Source of the DNA: Trichoplax sp. H2
Lineage: Eukaryota > Placozoa > Uniplacotomia > Trichoplacea
Reading direction: 5' to 3'
DNA length: 64,000 nucleotides
Assembly: GCA_003344405.1 (NCBI GenBank)
Contig: NOWV01000002.1
Coordinates: forward strand, 992,001 to 1,056,000
Part shown: piece by piece, positions 53,587 through 64,000 of the stretch
Numbering within the stretch: the stretch's first letter is position 1
Layout of the letters: each line of letters begins with the position of its first letter
Notes under the pieces: model-generated
Databases searched by the model: none
The model's input: the letters and a program-made list of their open reading frames with translations, nothing else
What the model was told of the DNA's origin: nothing
Program-made: the position numbers and the translations under genes

Positions 53587-56500
53587 ATGTTGGGCCAGTT
53601 TTCAATCAGACATAGTAAATTTCGCCACGTCTATGGCCAACCTTATAGAAGAGACTTGTGCTATGATAGTATCCATGTCGCTAAGAATGCCTTCGACTCC
53701 TCATATTGTGCGGTAAACGGTAAATTTATTGCTGTAATATTAAGTAGTGGTGGAGGAGGCTCTTTTCTCGTCCTACAAAAGGAGAAGGTATGTTTACGAA
53801 GCATGATTTACCATTTCAGAATAGGCAATAATCAACTAATTTCTCTTGACTAAAGTAGCTCATACTTAAATCCTGTACATTAGAGATTTTCACTAGCACA
53901 GAATACAGTGCACTGAAATGCAATATTAAACTAAACGCATAATGTATAGGGTGAAAATAAAACAGTATCAAAATTTCCTCAGCGTGTATACGTCCATCAA
54001 TCTATTATTGATGGACTGAATTATTGTAATATATGAAATCAAAAATCCCATTGCATTAGTGCGATATACATATATAGATCCACTAAAGAATAAAACGTAT
54101 GATAACAACATACTCTATCTTACCATGATTCCAAAATAAGTTATTTCTCCAAGGTATAGGTCACGTTATAACAGCTACTCAAGAAATGTCCATTCTAACG
54201 TACAAATACGTTCAACACTAATTTCTATTTGCACTGTTTCGATTTTTAAATGACTTAATTGATTAACTCATTACAAAGTCCATCTACTGTACTTATCTAT
54301 CATCAATCTTTTTACTTTACTGACCCTGTAAACTAAATAACTTTCCTTAATCTACCGTATTCTAATCACACCCTTATTTTAATCTTTCATATCGAAAATT
54401 TATTTATAACACAGACAGGTCGGGTGGGTATTAAATGCCCTCGAGTTGTTGGCCACAGAGGACCTGTTTTAGATATTGCATGGAATCCATTCAACGAAAA
54501 CATTATAGCATCATGTAGCGAAGATCATAGCATCAGAATATGGTTTATACCGGACGATGGCATACCATTAAAGATTAAAAAGCAGGATGATGAAGAAGAA
54601 AGAGTAGAGGAATTAGACGAGCCAGTCATAATACTAAATGGTCATTCACGCCGTGTCAACATGGTAGTCTGGCATCCAACCGCTAATAATGTACTTGCAA
54701 GTAGTAGCTATGATTTAAGCGTAGTAATTTGGAATGTTGCCCAAGGTTCTATCTTAAATCGAATCGACTGCCATAAACTACCTATTTTTTGTATTGCATT
54801 CAACAACGATGGCAGCTTGCTAGCATCCACAAGTAAGGATAAAAAACTAAGAGTGATTGATCCAAAGACATCGGAAGTTAAAAACGTGAGTTTACTGTTT
54901 ATTTTAGTGTCTTATCCAAATTTTCATTATAATTATGGAATAAGTTGTGTAGCTTGTTCAAAGCCAATTCACTGCTTATCAGAAAGTATAAAAAATTAAA
55001 TAAAACTAATGAAAAGTACCCTTACTTTCTATTTCGACAATCTTTTTTATTTCCGCTAACATTTTAAATAACTGTTATTACTTTAACCCATATTTAATCG
55101 AAAGTTGCTTGAATTCACTCTACTCTATTATTTAGATCAGATATTGACTATTTTACCTTTCTTCCTAATAAATATCTTGGCCCATCAAATAAATAGTTAC
55201 AACTGCTGCTTGATCTAATAATTCTATAGTGTTCAAAATTGTATTACTATTGATATAAATAATGCCATTATTCTGAGGATTAGCTAATTTAATTAACATC
55301 ATATTACGTTTTCACTTGTTGGTATTATATTGCTAGGAAGGCATATGTCACTTCGGTTTAAAAGGTGCTCGCGTCATCTTTGCTGGAAAATTTAATAAAA
55401 TCATAACTACTGGCTTTTCTAAACACAGTGAACGTCAATTTGCTGTCTGGGATCCGGTAATCATCAAACTTTTTTTACTTTATTTATGATAAACAAAATC
55501 GAATGCTGACCGTTTGCTCAAGGGTTGTAGCTGATCATCTTGATTTAGCTGTTTTTTCACTATGGTCTTGCATATTACTTACATGTATACGGTGCCACAT
55601 CTAATTGGATATATATATATATATTTAGTAGAAGTTTCTCGTAAATGGAATTTAGCTCCATCTGTGACGTCAAGCTGTTACATGTATTGATGTTGATTAT
55701 AATCCTAAATCATAGCACCGTTATTGAAGTAGAGAAATTTTAAAATTAATATGCACATGTACCAGTAATTACATCGCAAACAATATTTAACATAGTAATG
55801 ACAGACTCACTAATTACATATTTCTTGAAAAATTTGATTTTTAGCAGTTTCACATCAATGTTGCTACGTAAATTAGTCAATTACTGCTCTATAAAATTCC
55901 TATGTGATCACAGTCTAGAATATATTTCTTTTAAGTATTACTCCTAATCTACTCTTTCCATACATCGAAATTTTCAATACTTATAAACTTAATTTGAAAT
56001 AATTGATGTATCATATTTATCAATCTATAAAATTATCTAAATATGCCATAGGACAATCTGAAAGAGCCAATTAAATTAGAAGGCATTGATAGTGGCACCG
56101 GAATATTATTTCCATTCTATGATCAGGATAGAAATATTTTATACCTAGCTGGAAAAGTAAGTGTAATATAACTTTACTATTTCATCGAATAATACATAAT
56201 TAAATAAATATATAAGTAAAACTATTCAACTCAACATTAACAAGCAAATAGTGAAATAATTACTGTATGTGGCATCGGTATATTCTGCCTATAAAGGTTG
56301 TACTAATTAATAAAGCTAGGCTTATTATTCGTTTAGACCAACCTAAATCGTATCTAAATGTAATAGAAATCATTCCAAAATATAACAGTTATTTATCACT
56401 ATTAAGTCATAACCAAATTTTCACCAATGATTTACGCTCGGTTTAGGGTGATGGAAATATCCGCTTTTATGAACTGTTTGATCAAAAGCCATACTGCTAT

Positions 56501-57236
56501 TTCTTAAACCAATTTAAATCGCCATCGCCTCACCAGGGCTTAACTTGCTTACCAAATCGATACCTTGATGTACCCAAATGTGAAATTTTTCGATTTTATA
56601 AATTACATTCCCAAGGTTATCTCGAACCAGTGAGCATGATTGCTCCAAGAAAGGTAGCGCTTTAATATGCACTTTATCAAATCATAATATTTTAGCGTCT
56701 AAAGTATCTAAATTTAAGTTAACTTTATTTCTCCTCGGTAATATTATACTTTTCGACTCTAGTATGATAGCATCCAAACTGATCTCTATCCATTGACTAA
56801 TGCTGGTATACCATCAATGGAAGCTATGGAATGGTTCGAAGGCGCTAGTAAGCCTCCAGTGTTGAAGTCAATAACCGAAGACGCTATAGCCGAGTACCGT
56901 AGTAGAGCAAAATCAATAACTAAAATGGCGTCGGCAGTAAATAAAAATAATGCCTTACTGGAAGAAGAAGCCAAAAAACGTGGCCTTGAAAATATGACAA
57001 AAGAACAAGTTGGTTTTATATCAAATACGGCAACATTCTGTTTAAATCTGCTATATGTAATGTATGATCGTTACTAACGTAACAGTATACCCGTGTGCAC
57101 TAAAATTTTCTATATTTTATAATTTCACTTATAGCTAATCATAGCCTATAAGCTGCTGCAGCAAGAACTTGAAAATGTTAAGAAAGAATTAGCACTCAAA
57201 AATCAAGAAATTAAAAAACTAAAAGAGAAATCTTAG
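53587..57236 (+). CDS. CORO1: Coronin, WD40 actin-binding protein
   Basis: Seven exons, all in phase 0: 53587-53787, 54415-54885, 55337-55456, 56052-56156, 56447-56653, 56763-57056, 57135-57236 (TAG), giving 499 residues against ~460 for human class I coronins. The N-terminus has the coronin signature IRHSKFRHVYGQ, then CYDSIHVAKNAFDSSYCAVN and a Gly-rich SFLVL strand. WD40 blades follow with GHRGPVLDIAWNP, GHSRRVNMVVWHP and SKDKKLRVIDP. The C-terminal extension has YDSIQTDLYP and AMEWFEG, both typical of coronins. The last exon is a short heptad coiled coil (LQQELENVKKEL), the usual oligomerisation tail. An acidic insert of about eight residues (DDEEERVEEL) separates blades 1 and 2. Exon 6 could instead end at 57008, also phase 0, removing 16 residues. 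Expected role: cortical actin binding and Arp2/3 or cofilin regulation in the cytoplasm. Confidence 0.95.
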
Positions 57237-58569
57237 CGTCATCAAATTCAGGACACCTTCGATATCATATACCATCTATTAGCTACTACTGATAAGCCTA
57301 AGCTAGTTTTAACTTGTACTAGGAATATAAAGAAACATTATACGTAATTATAGAGCCAATGTAATAATCGCATTGTTACATAAAATTTAATTACTCCATT
57401 TATTAGCTAGATTATTGGCTATGCAAATTGAAAGCTTATGTACATATGATCATGTACCTTTTATCGCATCAACAGTGTTTATCATCACAATAGCTTATCA
57501 TACTCTATTGAATTAAGCCCAATTCGACAAAGTATACAACCACAATGAACCGCTTTTATTATAGCAATTTTGCTTTACGTATTTATCGATTACATAGATA
57601 GTAATGTGTTATTCTGGCATAACTATGCTAATAAAATTCTTTTTATATCTATCAAAACTGGGATATAAATCTACAATTATCAATAAAGTAACCATACCAG
57701 TAAGAAGTATATGATAAGTGCAATTTAGCTTCATTCTGATTTTGCAACTAAACCAGGAAGGATTCAATACCCTACCGTATATGCATATAATCTCATATGC
57801 AGTTCGGCACTAAAAATGTACTACATGCAATTTTAATCAACTCATATAGCCATCAGAACATCTATTGTTACATAATGCACCATTCACAAGTGCAACAAAA
57901 ATACCAATAACGATGTCACCTTTATAAAGCAAAACTATCATAAGTTTTTAAAAGCAACTAAAAATTCATGCATATATATAACACTAAATTAAAACCGTAT
58001 CAAGCTACAGTATTTTACTTAATAATTTTCATTTAACGAATCATTAACTAATCACCTTTTAGAATCCGAATAATTCTAAGTCAATCACTTGACTGTCGTC
58101 CTATAAATAACTCAGTTACCAAGATATTCTGTATGGTTCGTGCAGAATTTGGCAAGAACATGAGTCTTCAAGTTATAGTAAACTACACATTTAACAGTAC
58201 AGTTTCATACCTTAGTATCAGATACTACAATGATTTAATTAGATCTAAATCAGCATTAGACTAAATTACTCTTGTATACTGTATATAAAAATGTGTACAG
58301 TACGAAATTAATTCATTAAAAATTAAGACAAAAATAGTAGAGCAACATCTGCATATATGAAGCTAAAATACTTCAATATAAGAAATGACCTCAATAATAT
58401 ATATAATTAAAGGTTGATGTAGCTACTCTAAGCTATATAATACAATGTATCCTATTTAGAAAGACATCATCAATTATCGCAGAACAAGCGCGACAAAATA
58501 GATTCTAAAGAAACGAACTCGTACAATATTTTAATACATACAGTTGTTATTTATGACAACAATAAGAAA
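57237..58569. other. Gap between convergent coronin and KIFBP genes
   Basis: Contains only the 3' flanks of two convergent genes. An AATAAA word near 57682 is a possible polyadenylation signal, though rather far from the coronin stop. No coding or RNA gene seen. Confidence 0.5.
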
Positions 58570-61500
58570 CTAATGCAGTTGCTCCGCAAGTTTAGATATT
58601 TCATAAGGTAGAAAATGTGCCATTTCACGTGATACAACCAATTCGTCCTTTCCATTGATGAAAGATAAAATAAAATGCTTAGTTTTCTATATACACTTAG
58701 ACGCTCATCTAGATTCTAGTTTTAGTATTGTACCTCGAATACTTTTGGCATATCGGAATGTGCATCAGCGTACTGAACTATATACTCCAAACACTGCAAA
58801 CTTTTTGATAAGAATTCCATCTGTGATTTTGTATCTTTAGCGATATATTTCTTCCACAGGCGAGCTAAATAGAATTTTGCTAATAAAATAGGTCTTAAAT
58901 AATCATCATGAATAGTTTCTGGTAATTTTCCTGTCCGACGATCAACGAATGAACTTTATTTTTAAATAATAGATATTAACATTTACAAATATATTTTAGG
59001 AAATTTACATTTTAATAATATATATATACATAAATATAGGAAATTATATTAGCATGGCAACTTATATCCTCACCGATAAACTTATTAAAATGTTCGACGC
59101 TATTTTGAATCCTACACGTGTGACAACATTAGTAAAATCACGAAACCAAAAATTCAAAGTATTAGAATAAGAATATTCACAAACCAATTATTATAAATAT
59201 ATATGTCTTTGAAAATGAACTTACAAGCTATTAATTTTTTTAACAGTATGAACAGATGGAACATCCTCTCTATTTCCTATAGCAATTTTTAATGTTACCA
59301 TTTCGCTAAAATATAATTTCGAAACATCAGTTAAACATAGTATTCAATAACATACATTCTGACGGAGTAGCATACCCTGATCGTAAGTAAAGCATTACAA
59401 AAATTAAAGCATTTGAGTAGACAACGAGAAATTCGTCATTAACTGCGATAACAACACTATTTTATTTTTCCAACATACTTAGTTGTTTCGCCAATTTCGA
59501 AGCATAACTGCTGGCAAACCGTTAAAAAGAACTAAACAACGAAATGTTCAAGATTAGTATACTGAACTAAATTTAAAATAAGTATGATATATCTAGCAAT
59601 CATAGTTCGATAACCTGTGGATTTAACTCTTTTTCGATTGAGGTCAGGAGGTCTACACGGCGTTTATGCATTTTACTAAAATTCAATGCAAATGTTAAAT
59701 AGATTCTAAATGTTCTGTGCGTGATGGTATTTTAACACAATATCTCTAGAACAGAAGTAGGTAGACTAGCTTTGATTGTAGATTAATTTATATACCATTG
59801 TCTTTCTAAGTCTTTTTCAAAGAAAGCCAAAATAAAGTAAAGTCTACTCTGTAGTTGTACAAGTTCAACATGATCGCTTGTATGTCCATCCAAAATAAAA
59901 AAGTCCTTAGCCTTTTCTGACCACCTTAATCCAGTCAAAAAAACCTTTCGAGCCTATTAGAAATATTATATACATTATTACCTAAAAAATTTTTTATTTA
60001 TGTAATCTTCGTATCAAATCAAGTTCAGCATGCTACAAATATAATTGCTGATTATGATTATTTATCCATTTTTGTTAGTATGGAAGTATAAAATTTACTT
60101 CGTCAAAGTCAGCAATTAAATGATCAGGAATGGATTCGTCATACGATGTTGTTTCCAAACCATCAAAATAAAGAATATTCTTTCGGTCACTGTAAATAAT
60201 CCGAATATTTCATTACATTAAGATCGAAATTAAGAAATATACTAAATTTGATTACCGCGATGCTTCAGGATTGTCTGAGATATGTAATTCACGGACACTC
60301 TCAGCACCATGATTTTCCACTGCATTTCTGGTGACGATAAAGCCGGTTATAATATTATCAAGAAAGTAACGAATTTTTAATGCAGCTATTTAGCGGTAAT
60401 TTATAACTTCTTATTGGCCATGGCTATGACTCATACTTACCGTGATTCCGTAAATAATTCTAAGGCATATTTAGCCCAAAGTCTTGCTACTTCAGCACGT
60501 TTTTTATAAACTTTTTCTCTTTCATCCAGTTCCGCTTGACTTTCCTCTCTGAGTTCCTCTTCAGTCATCCCTGAGTCAGGGACTCTACAGTCTTCACCGA
60601 TTACCGCTGAAGCACAAGCTACGATACAAGAATTGTGTATCGGTGTCTTAATGAAATATTTTGCTATATCACTGACTAAAATTTCGTAATACGTGTTTAC
60701 TACACATTAGCAATGTTAGTTTTTATGCGCTTACCTAAGCAATGTCTAGCCAAATTCCAGTTACGCTTAGAGGTATAATAGTCAGATAACGTGGCGCAAT
60801 TAATGGCCCAATCCAGAGAGTCAAAATCTTTGCTTTCGAGTTGGCGGCTCAGCGTTTTATGACAATATTCAGCTGCAAGGTTATCATTCTCTTGTTTAGT
60901 GTAAACTTGAGCCAAATAATAAAGTGCATGAGTATAACTGCTTTCAAATTTTTTGTGTCTGCTGACGTCATCAGCCCTTAATTCTGGCGGTAACAATAAA
61001 CTATAAAATACCAACGCAGAAGATTGATTGAGTAATAGTTACACTGCATTGTTATTACTTGTAGGACAAAATTTTAAGCCACTGCATGGGCAATAGAATA
61101 GAATTATATTATTTCATACTGCACATAACATATTAAGATAAAGCTCTCTTACTCTTTCTCGTCGTAGGGACTATTACCGACGTCAGCAGTATAGTCTGAG
61201 TATAATTTATCGCATTCCTAGAATTAACAACAGCAGAGATAACCTTTGTAATGTTGCTGACAAAGTAAGTATAGAAACTTTATTATAAATAATCACATTT
61301 ATCGACATAACCTTTTCTACTAGAAGCTACTTTAATTGCATTACTAATTTTTATCTTTATTACTATTGCACCAGATGTACCATAAGGATCCAAATATTGT
61401 CATAATAAAGAAATTCATGAAAATTCTTTCAATATCTTACCTCTAAGTACTGCTGAGATTTAGCAAAATCTGACCGACCACACCATAAAATACCCATCTG

Positions 61501-63456
61501 TAAGATTACAATTATAAATCTTTTGGCTAAGTACTTGCTTTATCGATTTTAAAACTTGATTGAATTGTAAACTATTACCTCAGAATTGGCTTTCATTACA
61601 ACGAGACAAAAATCTGGTTCTAATCGATATGGTCGCAATGCTTCTAAACAAGCTTTAATATGCCTCTGTCCTGTGCTTCTATCTTCAGTAATCAAGTGAA
61701 CAACTCCTATATGATAATCCAACACAGCAGCAATTTGCTTTGCATCTGTTATATCCAAAAAAATTAATTGCAAATCACTGTTAGACACTGCTATAACACT
61801 TTTAACGATAAGTCAGTCTTAGAAGTGATCATAAATTTAGATATTGGAAAATTTGCACAAAAGTTAAATTGGGTAAATAACAGTTTATCTACTGATTAAA
61901 TACCAGGATAAGCTTCTTGATTGTCATCATAAAAGTCCTCGACTTCTTTACGTAATCGATACAATAACTCTAGAGCTTCGTACTTTGATTTAAATGGCTC
62001 TTCGGGAGCATCTACCTATAAAATGCAATGGTAAATTACGCTATTAATTTAGAAATAGTGATGAAATCCATTGTGAGAGCTGAGAATGATCAATGTATCT
62101 ACTCTGAAGGTATCGTAAGATATACAGGTATAAGCGTAGCTAGTAAATTACGATTTATAGCAATTGATGTTTAGTCATTGATTGAATTTCACTATTTGTT
62201 ATCAGTCACGCAGTAAGTGCTGTACTTCATCATAATTAACGGGAACTTTTCTCGTACAAAATAATTCGACGTTATGATTGCAAATGTATTGAGTAATATA
62301 GGATTAAATCAATCCATTCAATCAATGGATTCAGTAATATAGGAAAGCATTATAAACATATTTAGAATATCTGTAATTCAGAATCAATCCTGTAATATTC
62401 AGTGGTTATGTTGCTTATATACCTACTGCTACAGTAGCATCCTGCAAATATGCAGGAGATCATACTCCAGGGTTGCACGTAAGTTTTACGTGAAGTTTAT
62501 AAATGCAGAATTCGAACTTGTCATGATGACACGTTTCATTGGAGTACTGATTGATTTTATGTACTACCATGTTTGATTTTTCACTTTTAAGTAGCTGGAC
62601 GACACACTAATGCTATATGTTTTACAACAGCAGAATTTAGAAGTTTAAATTATAGAAGAATTTCAGAGTTGTCAGTTGTCAGCACCGGTTCCATGATAAT
62701 CTAGTAATTTTGTATCTATTCTATCATGACAAATACCCAACACTCTGTTTAGGCCTTGGAGCATGCGAAACATAATTATACGTGTAGGTTTAACTTGTAC
62801 GACTTGACTACTACTAATAAGTCCAGTCAATAACTAATTTCGAAGTACCTTATAAGTAATACTGTCTACTTGACGTATAATACTTACAATATATACTGTA
62901 TTACGGCAAATGTGCGAAATAACATCAACCTTCAGAATATGTGGCGGCATGGTATATATATATATATACATGTACATACTGCAGTTATCAATGTATAGAC
63001 TTGCAACATCCTTTGCAACTTGTAACTGATCCAATATACAAATCCAAAGCTAATCTACAGTATATTGCCATACTGCATTGCCTTTGCTGATATATCAGGC
63101 TATACGAAGTATTGCCATACTGTGAAAAAACTGTATTAAATAGACATTGCGTGATTGTGCAAGTGCAGCACCGCAACGCCTACTGAACTCTTGTTCTTAG
63201 TTATACTTTTCAAGCTTTCAACCATTGATTCGAATTAATGATATCATGGAAGCTTTGCTACAAAATTATTTATTACAGTATTACTCTTACAAACCAACAA
63301 CAACGAGCATGTATACTGTACACATAGTACAGTAGGCCTAGTACATGAGCTTATTACCTTTTCATTTAGGTCTAAAATTTCTTTAAATGTTTCAAAACAT
63401 GCAAACTGCCTCCAAGACTGCAAGCTATGGTACCTACTTTCGGCCATATCCGACAT
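58570..63456 (-). CDS. KIFBP: KIF-binding protein (KIF1-binding protein homologue)
   Basis: Sixteen phase-consistent minus-strand exons in gene order: 63456-63358, 62015-61904, 61790-61579, 61497-61441, 61217-61153, 61000-60735, 60606-60441, 60327-60256, 60189-60099, 59953-59796, 59675-59615, 59531-59479, 59305-59225, 59111-59074, 58930-58734, 58647-58570. The product has 601 residues against 621 in human KIFBP. Diagnostic blocks in order: EEPFKSKYEALELL, LEALRPYRLEPD, MGILWCGRSD, YTHALYYLAQVYTKQ, DWAINCATLSDYYTSKRN, RAEVARLWAKYALEL, ADFDEARKVFLTGL, LAFFEKDLERQ, CKMHKRRVDLL, FEIGETT, TVKKINSL, YLRPILLAKFYLARLW and a C-terminal VSREMAHFLP. The protein is a TPR-like helical solenoid that in vertebrates binds kinesin motor domains and limits their microtubule attachment. 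Translation is assigned to the ATG at 63454-63456 (MSDMAES); a second in-frame ATG lies three codons on. Exon 14 is only 38 nt. Confidence 0.95.
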
Positions 63457-64000
63457 CGCTGGTGTTTTCCGGGTCCTTAAGTAATAATTGAATATATTAC
63501 GTACGAGCATTACAGTATTTGTATCGAATTTATCAGGCTCATCGTCAGACTTTATTACGGGTACCGTACCAAATCGTGTACTGCACGCATGATGTAGATG
63601 GACAGTACCGTACCGTACTGTACCTAAAATGACGGCAGTTGCGTAGAATACAGTACTGTACCGTAACGGCATCTGTATTCAGCTTTAGTCGAGTAACTTT
63701 AATCACTGTCATCCAGTGGTTAGCTAGGCTAGCTGGCTCGAACTAATTCAAATTGATCTTACTATCAAGTATTCAGATCGAATTGGACTTGGATTCCACT
63801 GTAGTAAGTAGAAGGAGTTGTCCAATCAACAGTAAACTAAACTACAATCGTCTTACAGGATGTACAGTAAGTGAGAGTTTTATGAAGCATTTATCAACGT
63901 TTTTGCCGGTTCGAAATTGGACTGTATTCCGTTAGCGTGATACCACCCGTCTGTCCGTCACCAACTAAAGTACAGTACAATAGCACAGTATGTAGTACTG
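63457..64000. repeat. Second GTAC-rich island, upstream of KIFBP
   Basis: Between about 63540 and 63670, and again at 63970-64000, the DNA is dense in GTACCGTAC, ACAGTAC and GTACTGTACC words, in the same style as the 51-kb island. It begins about 90 bases upstream of the KIFBP start codon, so it overlaps the expected promoter or leader. The long minus-strand open frame that runs through it is an upstream extension of KIFBP exon 1 with no family similarity. Confidence 0.6.

Noticed and set aside
63457-63672. Long open extension upstream of KIFBP exon 1
   Set aside because: Runs through the GTAC-rich island, has no similarity to KIFBP, and the family N-terminus is satisfied by the ATG at 63454-63456.

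Overview
The window is nuclear DNA from an early-branching animal. Genes are split by GT..AG introns, the DNA is AT-rich, and the recognisable products (PRUNE2-like, KIF-binding protein, coronin, a JAK-like SH2/pseudokinase protein) are animal proteins or have animal-type architecture. A placozoan-like genome would fit this density and base composition, but that is inference; no species marker was seen. No ribosomal, viral, CRISPR or transposase genes were recognised.

Layout. 0.5-6.8 kb (+): 3' part of an SH2-pseudokinase gene resembling JAK without its catalytic domain. 6.8-17.8 kb: a long gene-free tract with several private tandem-repeat arrays. 17.8-40.7 kb (+): three tandem paralogs of a Sel1-repeat/coiled-coil family, separated by repeat-rich gaps. 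41.8-48.3 kb (-): a PRUNE2-like gene joining DHH/DHHA2 phosphoesterase domains, a long acidic linker and a C-terminal BCH (BNIP2/Cdc42GAP homology, CRAL-TRIO-like) domain. 48.3-53.6 kb: intergenic, with a GTAC/ACAGTAC-rich hairpin island at 51 kb. 53.6-57.2 kb (+): coronin. 58.6-63.5 kb (-): KIF-binding protein in 16 exons. 63.5-64 kb: a second GTAC-rich island upstream of KIFBP.

Exon structures were rebuilt by hand from splice sites, phase continuity and remembered family alignments. In PRUNE2, coronin and KIFBP every junction keeps phase and family similarity, so these models are strong. The first PRUNE2 exon and the 5' end of the JAK-like gene were not found. The genes do not form one pathway. 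Coronin (actin), KIFBP (kinesin/microtubule) and the BCH protein (small-GTPase and membrane signalling in relatives) are all cytoskeleton- or signalling-related, but nothing in the sequence shows that they act together.

The most unusual features are the JAK-like protein without a JH1 kinase domain and with a Lys in place of the SH2 Arg; the complete PRUNE2-type fusion, with altered DHH and DHR motifs; the Sel1 trio sharing a phase-1 intron after the repeat exon; and gap after gap filled by its own short array of long (150-400 bp), diverged tandem units.
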